64,000 nucleotides of DNA, taken from contig CM044858.1 of NCBI GenBank assembly GCA_024500155.1, positions 5,332,001-5,396,000 of the forward strand, read 5' to 3'. The translations under genes were made by a program, and so were the position numbers. The DNA comes from Chenopodium formosanum (taxonomy: Eukaryota > Streptophyta > Magnoliopsida > Caryophyllales > Amaranthaceae). The notes below the pieces were generated by a model. It was not told where the DNA came from. It saw nothing but the letters and a program-made list of their open reading frames with translations, and searched no databases. Of this stretch, positions 35,901 to 48,175 are shown piece by piece; the stretch's first letter is position 1, and the number at the start of each line of letters is the position of its first letter.

Positions 35901-38240
35901 GCAGATGTGTCTGTGGAAAGAGAACTTGTTGCTGCGCGGATAGATATTTGGCCAGAACAAAGTTTACTTCCACATGCGTGTGTCATGCGTAGTTTTGGGC
36001 TAGGTGGGGAAGTGGAATCGCGCATTGAGGCAGTTTTGTTTGAAAATGCAATTTGTACTTCTGACTTTTCTGAAGAGTCACTTTCCTGCCTGCCAATTGA
36101 GTCATGGCAAGTCTCACAGACAGAGCTGGAACATCGAAAAGATATTAGAAACCTTTGTGTATTTACCATTGATCCTTCCACGGCCACTGACCTTGATGAT
36201 GCCCTCTCTATTGAAAGGTTGTCAGATGGAACCTTCAGGGTTGGGGTTCACATTGCTGACGTGTCTTATTTTGTTCATCCAGATACACCCTTAGATGTAG
36301 AAGCACAAGTTCGATCTACCAGTGTTTATATGTTGCGGCGTAAATTGTCCATGCTACCAGCTTTGCTTTCGGAAAATCTGGGTTCACTTATTCCAGGAGT
36401 AGATAGGCTCACTTTTTCTATCTTCTGGGACTTGAATGCTTCTGGCCATGTCCTAGATAGATGGGTTGGTCGTACAGTGATTAGGTCTTGTTGCAAGCTG
36501 TCTTATGAGCATGCACAAGACATAATTGATGGCCGAATCAATGTAAACATTGTGGAGAGTGGTGAAAACAGCTTTCCTCAGCTTTATGGCCATTTTACTT
36601 GGCTTGATGTTTTCCAGTCTGTCGGATATCTAAATGAGATATCTAAAGCTTTGAAGTATAACAGATTTGTTGATGGTGCTCTGCGGCTTGATAATGCCAA
36701 GGTTGTATTCTTAATGGATGAATTTGGAGTTCCATACGATAGCGTACTTTGTGAGCGAAAAGAGTCCAATTTTCTGGTAGAGGAGTTTATGCTTTTGGCT
36801 AATAAGACGGCTGCAGAAATTATTTCTAGAGCTTTTCCAGACAGCGCTTTGTTGCGGAGGCATCCTGAGCCTAACATGCGGAAACTTAAGGAATTTGAAG
36901 TTTTTTGCCGCAAACATGGTTTAGAATTGGATGCTTCTTCATCTGGCAGCTTACATAGATCGCTGGAAAAGATTAAAGAAAAGCTTAAGGAAGATTCAAT
37001 ATTTTATGATATTGTAATAAACTATGCGACTAAGCCAATGCAACTGGCAAAATACTTCTGCACTGGAGATGCAACAGTGCCGGAGGATGGTTGGGGTCAT
37101 TTTGCGCTGGCAGTTCCCCTCTACACTCATTTCACTTCACCATTGCGTCGATATCCTGATATAGTTGTACATAGGACATTAAGCGCTGTTATAGAGGCAG
37201 AGCAGAGGTATTTGAATTATCAAAGCAAAGGAAATAAACTCAGTCTGGCAGGGGATGTTAGGTGCTTCACTGGGATGAATTTTGATAAAGTTGCTTTCCA
37301 ATCTGTCGAAGGTCAGCAGGCATTATCTGATGCAGCACTAAAGCACAAGCTATCATGTAGGGAAACACTCACAGATGTAGCCTCCTACTGCAATCAGAAA
37401 AAATTGGCAAGTCGTCATGTCAAGGATGCTGTTGATAAACTGTATATGTGGGTGTTGCTGAGGAATAATGAGGTTTGTCCTGTTTCCTTGTAACTATACT
37501 TGTTAGTTAATTTAGGTATCAATGTTGGTGAACATAGTATTTTCGTTTTTTCCTAGTCTGCAAGCCTTTAATTTTATAAGCCTGAAAATTAGGGTCAACT
37601 TAAGCATACCTTTCCAATATTAGAGTATGGCAACTGTCATGGACATGTAATTAATGACTTTGTCATACCTTTGTTGATTTTGCAGAGTTTGTTCTCAGAA
37701 GCTAGAGTTTTGGGAATAGGTCCAAGGTTTATGTCCATATATGTGCAGAAGCTCGCGGTATGTGTAGGATTTTGGCTTTATACTTTAATGTAATCGCAAT
37801 GTTTACTCTTTCTCAATTATCTTGTGACCTTTTTTTGTTAGATTGAGAGGCGTATATATTACGATGATGTTGATGGCTTGATAGCGGAATGGCTTGAGGC
37901 TACATCTACACTTGTTCTCAACTATGTGCACCATAATAATAAGCGCTTCCAACGGAGAGGTAACCAATACAAGCCGCTGGAAGAAGTGGCCTTAGTTTGT
38001 AGTCCTTGCAACTTGGAACCAGATTTTGATGCTTTGCAAAATGACAATTCTGGCAAACCATGCGAGCCTACAGATTGTGTGAAAAATTCTTGTCAGCCTG
38101 TAGTGAAAATTGAACCTGTTGTTTTCCCCCTAACAATTCGTGTTCTGTCTACAATCCCTGTTGCACTTCATGCTGTTGGTGGAGATGATGGGCCTCTGGA
38201 TATTGCTGCGAGGCTCTATGTTACTTCGTATTTCAGGTGA
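32978..38240 (+). CDS. SOV: DIS3-like exoribonuclease 2 (SOV)
   Basis: Seven exons: 32978-33113, 33468-33808, 33924-33977, 34063-34131, 35295-37472, 37686-37757, 37842-38240; 1082 residues (Arabidopsis SOV about 1055). An RNase II/RNB 3'-5' exonuclease of the DIS3L2 branch, cytoplasmic, degrading mRNAs and uridylated RNAs independently of the exosome. Exons 1-2 form a low-complexity basic/Ser-Asn-rich N-terminus without a PIN domain, as expected for DIS3L2. Cold-shock-like modules start with RGEVFQAVLRVNAHNRLEAYC. The RNB domain (about 480-830) keeps the catalytic Asp cluster DPSTATDLDDA (about 493) and HFTSPLRRYPDIVVHR (about 812), so activity is predicted. C-terminal S1-like region ends AVGGDDGPLDIAARLYVTSYFR. 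First ATG chosen; a second lies three codons on. Neighbours LAX3 and the aminotransferase match the Arabidopsis context. Confidence 0.93.
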
Positions 38241-39677
38241 CTTCACACTTGTGATTTAAAAAACCTCTGAAAATGGAGTTCTTTTTCATATGGGAATGCT
38301 GGATCTCTGTTTGTAGATAGTGAAGTTGGTGTACAGTCAAACATACGTGCATTCAATTTTAAGGACTCCGTAGTAGTTTCTTTCTGACCTGAACTTCTTG
38401 TCTGGTGTGAGGTGTGCCAATTAGAAGAAGGGTATATGCTCTGGCCATTGGTAATAGTGGCTATTTTTATTATAAGCTGCTTTTGGGGAGATCAGGTCCA
38501 TGATGTATTTTTTTTGAATTCGGGCCAGTCAAACCCTTAGCATATACCCTCTTCTTTTCCCCCTCACTTCTCTAGTTTTTATTATTTCTCTTCTTCTTCT
38601 TCTTCTCTCTCTCTTTCTCCTTTTGTTTTTTTTTTTTTGGCTGCTGCTGTTGCCCAATGTCTTTTATAAATTTTGGGTAGCTCAAAGCGGCACAGATAAG
38701 AAAGGTTGCAGTCAGAATATCTTCTACAGAAGCGACTTTTCCAGGGGTTATTTTCTTACCATAATGCTTCAGTTAATGTGGCATAATGTTCATTCAACTT
38801 TGGACGTTGTTGTTTTCACATAAGTACTCCCTCTGGCAATCTGTAATGGACTAAGGGAGCAGTTGATTAAGTTTGTTTGCGTGGAATAATATTTTGATTC
38901 GACTGTTGTGAATCTTAAATTATTTGTACCGAGTAGTGTTTAATGGAAATCCTTTAATGTAGATTTCTGTGTCATACTCCTAGTACTCTAGTAGGCATTC
39001 TGTATACATAAAATCTTATATCCAACAACTTTGTGTTTGTGGTATGATCAATTAATTTGTGGTATGAACAAACCATACTTCAAATAATTTTTGCTGTGAA
39101 GTATGGTTTGTTCAATATTAAGTATGAACAGAACTTGGAATTTTTGGCTGTGTTTGTTTTAGAGGAACTTTTTCTGGTTTTCCCTTGTTTGGGTTTTGAC
39201 CGGAAGAAGAAAAGGAAAACTTAGATGGAAAACTTACTTTCCAACTAGTTAAAACCATTGAAAGATGCCCAAGCCTTGGTCGAAATGTGTATTTTAATGT
39301 TGTAAATTGATTTATGTTACTCGTAGAAAATGTCTTGTTTCTATACTATCTACCCACCAGATCAACATATAGATTTCCAATATGTTAATTCTTTTATAAT
39401 TCTAAAAAGTAGATTATACTTCCTTTGTTTTTTTTAGATGTAGTTTTAATTAGATATCACTAATCATGATGCAACTTAAAAAAAACGGAGAAACGAAAAG
39501 TTATTGAAAATTAAAGTTGTGTAGACCGACATGTCTAACTGAAGTGATGCGTTAGGGGAAGAGGGAGTAATAGACGAACAAACAAATAAAGAGTAAAATG
39601 AAAAGACGTGACTGATTCATAAACAAAGCAGCCAAGCCAAGCCAAGCAGGTTCAAAATAGAGAAAGGTTGGGAATCA
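38241..39677. other. Intergenic, SOV to OB-fold gene
   Basis: SOV 3' flank and OB-gene promoter. Contains CTT/CT microsatellite (38586-38615), T run (38629-38638), a perfect 17-bp hairpin (39066-39113) and a degraded Stowaway-like stretch (about 39418-39570, starting TACTTCCTTTG and ending GGGAGTA). No gene seen. Confidence 0.5.
39066..39113. repeat. Perfect 17-bp inverted repeat
   Basis: GAACAAACCATACTTCA (39066-39082) and its exact reverse complement (39097-39113) with a 14-base loop. Sits between two plus-strand genes; could be a transposon remnant or an RNA hairpin. Confidence 0.8.
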
Positions 39678-41869
39678 ATGGGAGAAAAGGAAAAGGGAAA
39701 TGGAAAGGGCATGGGAATGGGAATGGGATGGTACGGACCTCTAATAGACCTATCGGCGGCATCTTCTCACGTCGGTGATTTTGTGCAACTTGTCGTATTC
39801 GTACACCACTCCACTCCCGTTCAGGTTTTATGAGCTCTTTATCCTAATTATGAAACCTGCAAATTCTGGTTTCATTCTATTCTGTTAATTTTACTTTGTT
39901 CGTTTGTTTTGTATATATTGTTTGGAAAATTGTACAGTACAAGTCACAACGAGGACGAGAAATGGGTAGAGGAGGAGGTGAATTGATTCGCACAGATATA
40001 TCTGTTGGGGATGAAACTCGACCGATATTCAGCATTACCCTTTGGAATAACAATCTCGCTTCTTCAGTCTCTGCTGGAGATATCCTTTTCTTCCGAAGTT
40101 AGTTTTGCCTATTTCTCTTCTTACTCACTCACTCACACTTTTACTTGAAGTATTACTTACTACAATAGTTTTTGTCTGTTTCTGTTTAGACGTCAAAGTA
40201 TGTTCATATGCTGGTATGCTTCAAGCCACTTCTGTTGAATATTCTTCTATTCTTCGTCTCATCCATCCTTTCCATTCACTCCTTTCGCGAGGTATTTGAA
40301 TTTCTATGTCACTCCGCTTTACTGTCTCTTATTTCAATACTATGGACTGCCAATAATATATTCTGTTATTCTAGGTGTGGATGATTTGCTCACTACTTGT
40401 CGCCTTGTTGGCTCTGCTAAGGATAAACTTAGGAGGGTTATACAATGGGTGCAACTCACTAGATCCACTCTTTATCAACAACCTAACTTCCACCATGTAT
40501 TATATTCCTGCCCCTCTTTTTTTTTTCTAAGCATAAGCTCCATTCCCGCTCTTTGATGATTATATATCTGTATGTTATGCTAGACGACTGCAGCACCTCC
40601 AAACTGGAAAGTGCACCAAGAGCAATCACTCCCTCAGTGTTTCTTACTTTCACAAGTGTTGCACCTGTCTACTTCCTGTAAGGCCATTTTTCATGCATCC
40701 ATTGGTGAAGTTTTTCTGCATTCGCTGTGGCCTGATGCTGACAATGAAAGGCTCTTTATCAGTAGTCGATTGACTACTACAGCTGACTTCATAGTGGAAG
40801 ATATGATATGTACTGGCTGCCTCCATTGTGGCTTCCCCTTGTGTTCTGAGTATGATACTTGTTCAAATTTTCACTAAAATTTTCAACTCACAACCATTAT
40901 ATTGTTTATTTTATACTGATGTGTTGATATTTCTTGATCACACCAGCTCCGCAACTGTGGGAAAACAAAGTCCATTATATTGTGTCAAGAGCTCAAATCG
41001 ACCTCATACTGTAGGCATAATATATAGGCCATTTATGGTATGACTTTCTCTTGTTATTAACTCTATCTCTCTTATTGGACTTTGAAAACATGATCAAGTG
41101 TTGAGTTGTGATGTGGTATCAAGTGCTTGTTCTCATATTAGTCATATACAATTATACAGTTGAATGGTATTAGTGTATTACCGTGATGACAGAACATGTT
41201 ACCTCTTGGTTTCTGTCAGACTGTCACAGGTTATACTGTAGTTTTATACCAATCCTTATGATGATAATTCTTAAGGATGAAAATACAATTTTGTGTTCGA
41301 AATCATCTGCCAATATGTGTATAAATCCTTAGTGCTCCAAAAATGTTATGCAACAATAAAACGCTTGATCAGGTGTTGAAGCAAAAATTGCAAATGAAGT
41401 TGCAGAATGCCTTTTAAATTACTCGTACTTTACTAATGACTATTCTTGTAAAATGCAGCTATACGTGTGGGATGACTCAGAGTATATTCCACTTCATGTT
41501 ACAAATAAAGCAGCGGAGATTCTGTTTGGGAATATCATTGCTGAAGATGTGTACCAGTCATACAAGGGCCAAAAAGATCATCAGTATCTGAAATATCCTT
41601 TTAAGGCATATGCTAATAAACAGAATCACGGAAGAGTTGAGGCAAAAGGCATTGGGTCAAGCTCATCAGTCAGGCCTGTGGGATTAGAGATGAGGAAACA
41701 AAATGATGCTAGAAATCCTAACTTCTATCTAATATGGTTGATTGTGCTACGGATGTTGCTTCTTAAAGGGAAAAATTCCTCTTTGAAGTTTGAAGTCCTT
41801 GTTAATCCTAGCTTGGAAATAGAAGATGGGAGATTTGAAATGATATATGTGTCAATGTCATGTGAATAG
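39678..41869 (+). CDS. OB-fold, ssDNA-binding-type protein (SHLD2/MEIOB/RPA70-like)
   Basis: Seven exons: 39678-39824, 39938-40097, 40190-40291, 40375-40496, 40584-40849, 40947-41037, 41459-41869; 432 residues, all junctions GT-AG and in phase. The N-terminal half reads like an RPA-type OB fold: VGDFVQLVVFV, then a shared-strand pattern FSITLWNNNLASSVSAGDILFFRNVKV. A Cys cluster follows (CTGCLHCGFPLC, and PLYC in the next exon), suggesting a zinc ribbon as in RPA70/MEIOB OB folds, then a second OB-like part (LYVWDDSEYIPLHVTNKAAEIL). The family assignment is by pattern only: candidates are a plant shieldin-2 (SHLD2) OB protein, MEIOB-like or an RPA1 relative. All would act on single-stranded DNA in repair or meiosis. 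N-terminus has a Gly-Met run (KGMGMGMGMG-like). Confidence 0.6.
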
Positions 41870-42729
41870 TCATATTTTAAGTATAAAATTTGATCAAGGT
41901 GTTTTTTTCCAAGTTCTGAAATGATATCTGTATCAAACCTTCAGTATCAAATCATAGAAAAATTGTATTAAGAGTTAAAGAACCAAACTTCAATAATTGT
42001 GTTAGGCATATTGCATGATTTGGATCCAATCGGATCAATCCTATACATCTAGATATTTTATCTCAAATTTTTGTATATTGAATATACCTGTATAGATCTT
42101 TCAACAAAATAAAAAAATAAAAATAAAACCTATATATAGATTTTTATTGATACTGGAAACGGGAGAGCACCTTTGCTTGAATAAATCGCAATACTAAACT
42201 TGACATATAATTTAAGAAAAAACATAGGGTGCAAGTTAAGGGGGACTTTTATAATACGAAGTATAATGTATAGTTGGTGTTGGATTAGTAATGCAACAAA
42301 TGCAAGTATAAAAGAAGAGACAACGAGGGAGAATAAAATACGACTAATAGTCGACCCTTAGCAAACTTCATCAAGAAGTGTTTTTACCAACAAAGTGTTG
42401 CTCATTCTTTTACAAGTTTCTTACCTCAAATCCGATTTGGGTTCAAATCCTACTAGGTAAGAGTGCTTGGGGTAGTAATATTCTTACCCTCCCCTCTTCT
42501 CTAAAGTTTCCGATCCACAAATCTTGAATTAAAAAAACCGTAAGAGTTGGTCTGATCGGGGTCCTCGTTAATTTTTATTTATTTTAAATTAATATCAAGA
42601 AGCGTTTAGTGATTCCAAAACTCAACTCATTTTAGCAGTCTGTATCAGAAAAGGGGGAGCAAGCATAAAATTGATCATCGGAGAAGTGTGTTGGTGGGAA
42701 AAGCAAAAGGTTGGAAAGAGAGAGAAAAG
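41870..42729. other. Intergenic, OB-fold gene to small coiled-coil gene
   Basis: Includes a SINE-like stretch at 42370-42510. Otherwise AT-rich with no gene; the last 100 bases are the probable leader of the next gene. Confidence 0.55.
42370..42510 (+). repeat. tRNA-derived SINE-like sequence, diverged
   Basis: B-box-like TTGGGTTCAAATCCTACTA with a downstream pyrimidine-rich tail (TTACCCTCCCCTCTTC) resembling the element at 24090-24240. Diverged and without a clear A box. Confidence 0.4.
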
Positions 42730-43843
42730 ATGAGAGGTGTTGGAGGACCGTTGCTGTGCATCGGAGATCTGCTGTGCGATGTTGGAGAATCAGATGATAA
42801 TTTGGAGCACCCAATTCCCCATATTCAAACACCCTCTTCTCCTTCTCCTTCTGCTTTGCCTTCTTCCCCAGATATCCACCTTGATCTTCATCCTTCTCGC
42901 CTTACACAACTTTTCCAGGTAAAATGTCTTTAAACTATATAATTTACTTTTATTATCAAACCTAAAATTTGCTCATTTACTACCCAAATAAATTCTATCA
43001 ATTTTTGTTGCTCTTGGTTTAATGTCCCAGAAAAGGTACAATCTCGGTTTGTGTCTTGAGTTGTATTCTTCAATCAAAGTTATATTCTTCAATGTTCTTG
43101 AGTTGTATTTTCAACCAAAGTTGTAAACTTGTTGGGGGGTTTTATCTTTAACAAATTAAGAGGGATATTATGTCAGTCATTAAACTATCTGCTTTGTTTG
43201 TTCTACTAAAATTTTGTTTAATTTATGGACATTGGTGATGAAATGATCACAAATAGTTGTATAATTCATCAAAATTTGCCCCATATTCAAGAATCTCTAC
43301 TCACTAGTGGTGTAGATTTCAATTCTGTTTATAAATCAATCTCATTCCAATCATGGCTTGTTATAGGAAAACTATGAGCAATTGAACAAGGCACTTGATG
43401 GGACAGATCATTCATGGACTAGTTTGACATTGAAGGTAAACTCATTCTACTTGTATAAAACACCTCTAACTCTGACTACTAATTGTCATAGCATCATGCT
43501 TCAGTGCTTGTAAATTTGTTAATGCTCAAATGCTTGCAATCCTTTCTTCTGCAAGAGCATTTGTCATCGCGCTTCTCTGTTGTTGTATTCAGCTTCTGCT
43601 ATCTGACTACTTGTATTTTTCTTCTTTGCTCCCCTCCCCTCTCTCTTCTCTTAGCTGTGTACTGCTTTGGATACTGCAAAGAAGTTGATTGAATCCACCA
43701 ACTCAAACGTGACTGTGCTGTCAGAGAATGTTGGGGAACTTGAAAAGATGATCAAGAAAGGCGATTCTGCTATAGCAGAGGTCAGATCCATTCATAGCTC
43801 AATAAGCCAAAGGATTACTCCATCCAGTGAGAGTGAATCCTAA
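42730..43843 (+). CDS. Uncharacterised small coiled-coil protein
   Basis: Three exons: 42730-42918, 43367-43435, 43655-43843; 148 residues, phase-0 introns, good GT-AG sites. I do not recognise the family. Residues 1-14 (MRGVGGPLLCIGDL) are hydrophobic, followed by an acidic and then Ser/Pro-rich segment (TPSSPSPSALPSSP), a short HLDLHPSRLTQLFQENYEQL motif, and a helical C-terminal half with heptad-like spacing (LCTALDTAKKLIESTN, VTVLSENVGELEKMIKKGD), likely a coiled coil. It ends Ser/Glu-rich. No signal peptide or membrane span is evident. Coding status rests on open frames spanning three consistently phased exons and on protein-like composition. A small subunit of a coiled-coil complex is possible but is a guess. 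Confidence 0.65.
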
Positions 43844-44139
43844 TCACAACTCATTAAGCATATCTGTTGATAGTGAAGTGTAAACCAACTTATGCCTTCA
43901 GGTAGAAAATGTCTGTGGATTTGCATTTGTTTTCTTTGGTGTATGAAACGAAGGATTTCTCTTGTTTAGCTCTTCCCAGAGTAGCAGTTTGCTTCGCGCA
44001 AGGGTACATTATCTCTTGGATTGGTTGATTAGTAAGACTGTAAGATTGAAATCTAATTTAAATAAAGAAAATACTTTTTAATTACTAATTTTGTTTTGAG
44101 GTACTCTAGGATTACTGAGTTAAGATTACATTTTATAGT

Positions 44140-44175
<36 letters not shown>

Positions 44176-47100
44176 GGCAATTATGAAATTTAATGTCATG
44201 TAGAATAACCATTGAATTGATATTGAGCAATATTTAAGTTGAAATGTATAGCCATTCCATGGAGTTTTTGCTCTTATTTTTTATTTAAAGGCGTCTGTAA
44301 CTATTGAATTCAGATTTTGATCATTAATTTTTCAGAAGATCCATTAATAACATTAATATATACTTACCATCTAATGTCAAAACAAGCCTTCTTTTGGGAT
44401 GGGGGTGGAGAAATGCAATATCTTTGTACACTTACTATTATTTGTGAAAGTATGCCTTCGGTTATTATTTATAGATCAAGAAAATTGTTTCAATGAGCCT
44501 GGAGAGCCTCCAATGAGGCAAATGGGAAACTATGAACCACCCACTGGATAAATTGTGCCTGCTGAGATTTGGTAGTCCCAGACTACGAACTACTCCCATC
44601 TGTAATTCAGGTCAATGGTTGGCGGTTCATTCAATGCTGGTCTACTAACCACTTACAGACGGTTCTCTGCGGGTATTTGTTTGCAGCTTTTTTCTTCCCT
44701 CAAAGTTTATGCTTATGTTTTCTGGATCTAGAACTAGAAGGGTTTGTTTTGATTGGGTTATTACTCCAATATACGGCTCTGATAGATTATTTGAATAAAG
44801 ATACTTTATTCATCTGATGTCAGGTATACTGTTTTGCCAACTGAATACACTAATATTGCAAATGTCTGAAATAATATTGCTGCCAGTATCTAACTTGATG
44901 ATAATTCTTGTTGGTCATGCCATTATGGACTAAAAAATGTTCAACATGCTAAAGTATTCAGGGTGTATCATAATTGTCTTTGTAGCTCTCAATAAATCTT
45001 AATGCATGTGGTTCTTGAAATATGTCTTCTCATGGTGAAACTGTACTAGGCTACTAGCTCTTCCTTGATGACCGGTCTTCACTATGTAAAGCTCTTGTTT
45101 GCAATAGTCAAGTTTTGTTGTAATGAGCTAGTGGGTCCTTTGAAGATGCTAGTAAGTAAGATTAACAATATAAATGCTTGTGGTGAGACTAATTATGCTT
45201 GAAATTGTTATTTATACATTAGAGAGTGAGGTCATCTGTTTAATGGTTGGAATTTCTTGTGGAGTTGACTCTTTACTAGCTTTATGGTTTAGATCATAAT
45301 GGGTTGCATCATAAGGCCTTTTAAAAATGCTTTTGCATTTATTTCACTGTAGCAAAGGTCATTGCATTTTGTATAGATAAGGGAAATAGCCTTTATGCTA
45401 TCTCAGAGAGTAGTCAAGAGTAGGATTGCATGTGTTTAAGCGTCTTTGAAGACATTGGAGTAATTTTGATAATTGATATGTATATTTTTTGTGAGGGGTA
45501 TATTGTTGTCCAAAGTGACATTTGATGATCTAGTTTGTTATTCTCCTTGCAATTCTTAAAATCTTCATTTTTCTATGACTGTTGAGATACAGTTGGATAT
45601 GGATTATTAACATATTGGGTTGAGGGTGTGGATAGGAATAATTTAAAGGACCTCTTCATCCAAGTCTTATTTGAGTTGTTTACAATGCCTCCACAGTATT
45701 TTTGGTTGCTAATGTTTTTGGGAAGACTAATGTTCCTCTAAAGGTAAGAGTTTGGTGACATTGATATTAATGATATGCTTCAAAATCTGAGGACTTGAGG
45801 CTGGGGTTAGTTACTTTGTTGGGTATCAGGGTATTTACATGCTGTGTTGTGTTAGCAATGTTTCTAGACTCCTTCATTAACTTCATCGTCAAGTGACTTG
45901 ATATTTTTGTAGGAGTTTATTTGCATGTCATTAGAATGTTGAGTTTGCTTCGTTATTGTTTTGAATTGTGATTCATGAGGTTTGTAACCTTGAAGGGGCT
46001 AAGGAAAAGCTGTAAGGGTGCTGGGTGAATCCATTGTGGCTAGGAAGGAATTCACATATGTTTTTGGGAAACTCTTGAATATCCAACTTTCTTCAGGCCT
46101 GACCAACCTCTTTCTTGTGGACTGAGGGAAAAAGTAGTATGAGAGATTTTCTCCATGCCACATTAGTGACAAAGCTGAGTCTTTGGGGCCAATTTTATAA
46201 CTTGTACTAGATGAACTAATGAAAAGGTTAATTCTTACCTGAAAGGGCTGATATCCATTGTCAAAGCCTTTACCAACTTTTAAGGATAATATGTGCATTC
46301 TTTTTTACCCTCCCTGCCTAGTGCCTACCCCCTTTTCTCCTATAAAATTGAAGATTTCCTGCATGTGTTTTCCTAAAAATTTAGCTTTAGATTTCCTGCA
46401 TGTGGTTTCCTAAAAACTTAGCTTTGCTGAAAAGCTTGTCATTTACTGCTTATAACTACTGACAGGTTTGTGCTCTGGGTCCAAATTTTTTTGTCTTTTA
46501 TTTTGTTTTCTTTTACCTGATTTGGTCCTAAAATTGAAGTTTCACTATGCCCAATTGGTTACTAAAAATTACAAATGAATTGATTTCAGGAATCTCTAGA
46601 TTGAATGCTGAAGTTTTTCTGTTTTCGACTTTTCGGATTTTTTGGCCCTGAATACTTTCTGTTATTTGATGTTGTTTTGGTTTCAGCCCTTTCAGGTTAT
46701 GTTAATGTGGCTCTCATATAATTTATCGTCGCTTCTCCATTTACTTGCAGCATATGTTTAACTGTTCATCACCTGAAGTGATGGTAATACATTTTGCATA
46801 TTGCTATTGAAGTTATATTGAAAATATTATCACTTTAATCCTCATATAACACATCAATCTCCATGTATCTCTGTCACCCCACTCTTATTGATCTTACCTA
46901 GATGTCCAATACGCTTAAATGCTTAGACTTTTCATGTCCCCTTTGCCTAAATAAGTTGTGTTATATAACTATATGTCCTACTGAACTCTTGGATGGTGAA
47001 AAGCTAAATGATAAGTTCTTTTCTCATTTCAAGTGGACTTGTTGAGCATAGTTCCATGGTTTTGTGCAGGTAGATTGCAGAAGGTGTCCATGGTCGAGTG

Positions 47101-47765
47101 GCCAGAGTTGAGTTATAGAGATCCATGTAGCAATTGGATCAAGTGCTATCTTTGATGGTTTCTTTTTGACTTGATGCTCAAGGTTCAAAGGTAATCTCAT
47201 GAAGCATGTCATGTGGAATGTGGATTGTATTGTATTGTGAAATGATGATATCAAATGACATCCGAACAGAAGTTAATTAGCCACATAATCTTTGTGAATC
47301 CCTTGAGCACATTTGACTCTTCGGCAAGACCAGTATATTCTGAATTACAATTGTACATGTATTGAAACTTATTGAACAACCATTTGAGATTCAGAAGATA
47401 CTTTTTGTATTGTAATTGAACTAGTTGCAGATTGCAAAATTCAGTGGTGAATACAGAGTCGTATACAGATCATTGCCATCATAGATCTGAATATTAAAGC
47501 TAGTGGTATGTTTTGTGCTAACTTTAGTCAATGTTTTGATCTAATCCGCTCCCATACCCCACCGAAATCTTTAAAATGATGTTCAGTATGTATACGTTCA
47601 TGAGAGCAGAGCCAATTAGAGCATACTGCCCTTTTTATGTAGCTGTACATGTAATCGGTACATATTTTTTAAAACATTCGTGCTGCACAAGAAGTTGTTT
47701 GATCCGGTTCACCAGTTGTGAAAATTTTAAGGTACAACAGGCTGTATCTAGTAAGGTACAGACAA
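43844..47765. other. Gene-poor 4-kb region, small gene to AAAGAACAT array
   Basis: Holds a long T run (44145-44175) and a 37-bp direct repeat (46353-46426). Near 45715-45765 a short translation (VFGKTNVPLKVRVW) recalls the zinc-binding end of LINE reverse transcriptases, so part may be decayed LINE. Frames at 44569-44817 and 45999-46298 (minus) show no recognisable domain. No intact gene seen. Confidence 0.45.
46353..46426 (+). repeat. 37-bp tandem duplication
   Basis: Two units (46353-46389, 46390-46426) starting GATTTCCTGCATGTG and ending TTAGCTTT, differing at few positions. Confidence 0.8.
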
Positions 47766-47769
47766 AAAA

Positions 47770-48175
47770 ACGCGGAAAGAACATGTAGCAGTTTTTTAAA
47801 GAACATAAAGTTGTTTTGTAAAGAACATCCAATTTTATGTTTTTTTTTTATACATCTAAATAACATCCGTAATATTTATAAAGAACATGAAAATATTATG
47901 TAATGAACATTATTTATGTATATTCACCATAATTTTTATTCAAAAAAATCAAAGAACATTTCACAATAAGTAATTAACATTATATCACAAATAAAAGTAC
48001 GTTACACTGACAATTAAAGAACATGAACATATGTTCTTTTCACTCTTGTTTAATATAAATATGTTCTTTGTTTCAAAAAAAAAATATATAAATATGTTAT
48101 TTTTACTTTAGATATATGTTCATTACTTTTTAATAGTATGTTCTTTTCATTACAACGGTATGTTTTCTTTACATG
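47770..48175. repeat. Palindromic array of AAAGAACAT words
   Basis: Left half carries about nine direct copies or near copies of AAAGAACAT at roughly 20-50 base intervals (about 47775, 47799, 47820, 47880, 47950, 48016 exact or near; others with one change). Right half carries the inverse ATGTTCTTT about five times (about 48030, 48060, 48112, 48135, 48155). The two directions meet at 48016-48040, where AGAACATGAACATATGTTCTTTT is itself palindromic. Flanks 47735-47775 and 48185-48225 are weakly inverse-related (GTAC, CGCG words). This looks like a non-autonomous DNA transposon with iterated subterminal protein-binding sites; family unknown. Confidence 0.7.

Noticed and set aside
44569..44817. 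Plus-strand 82-residue frame
   Set aside because: Hydrophobic AT-type translation; no splice context or family resemblance.
47770..48175. CRISPR-like array
   Set aside because: Repeat word only nine bases, irregular spacing, inverted second half, plant nuclear context.
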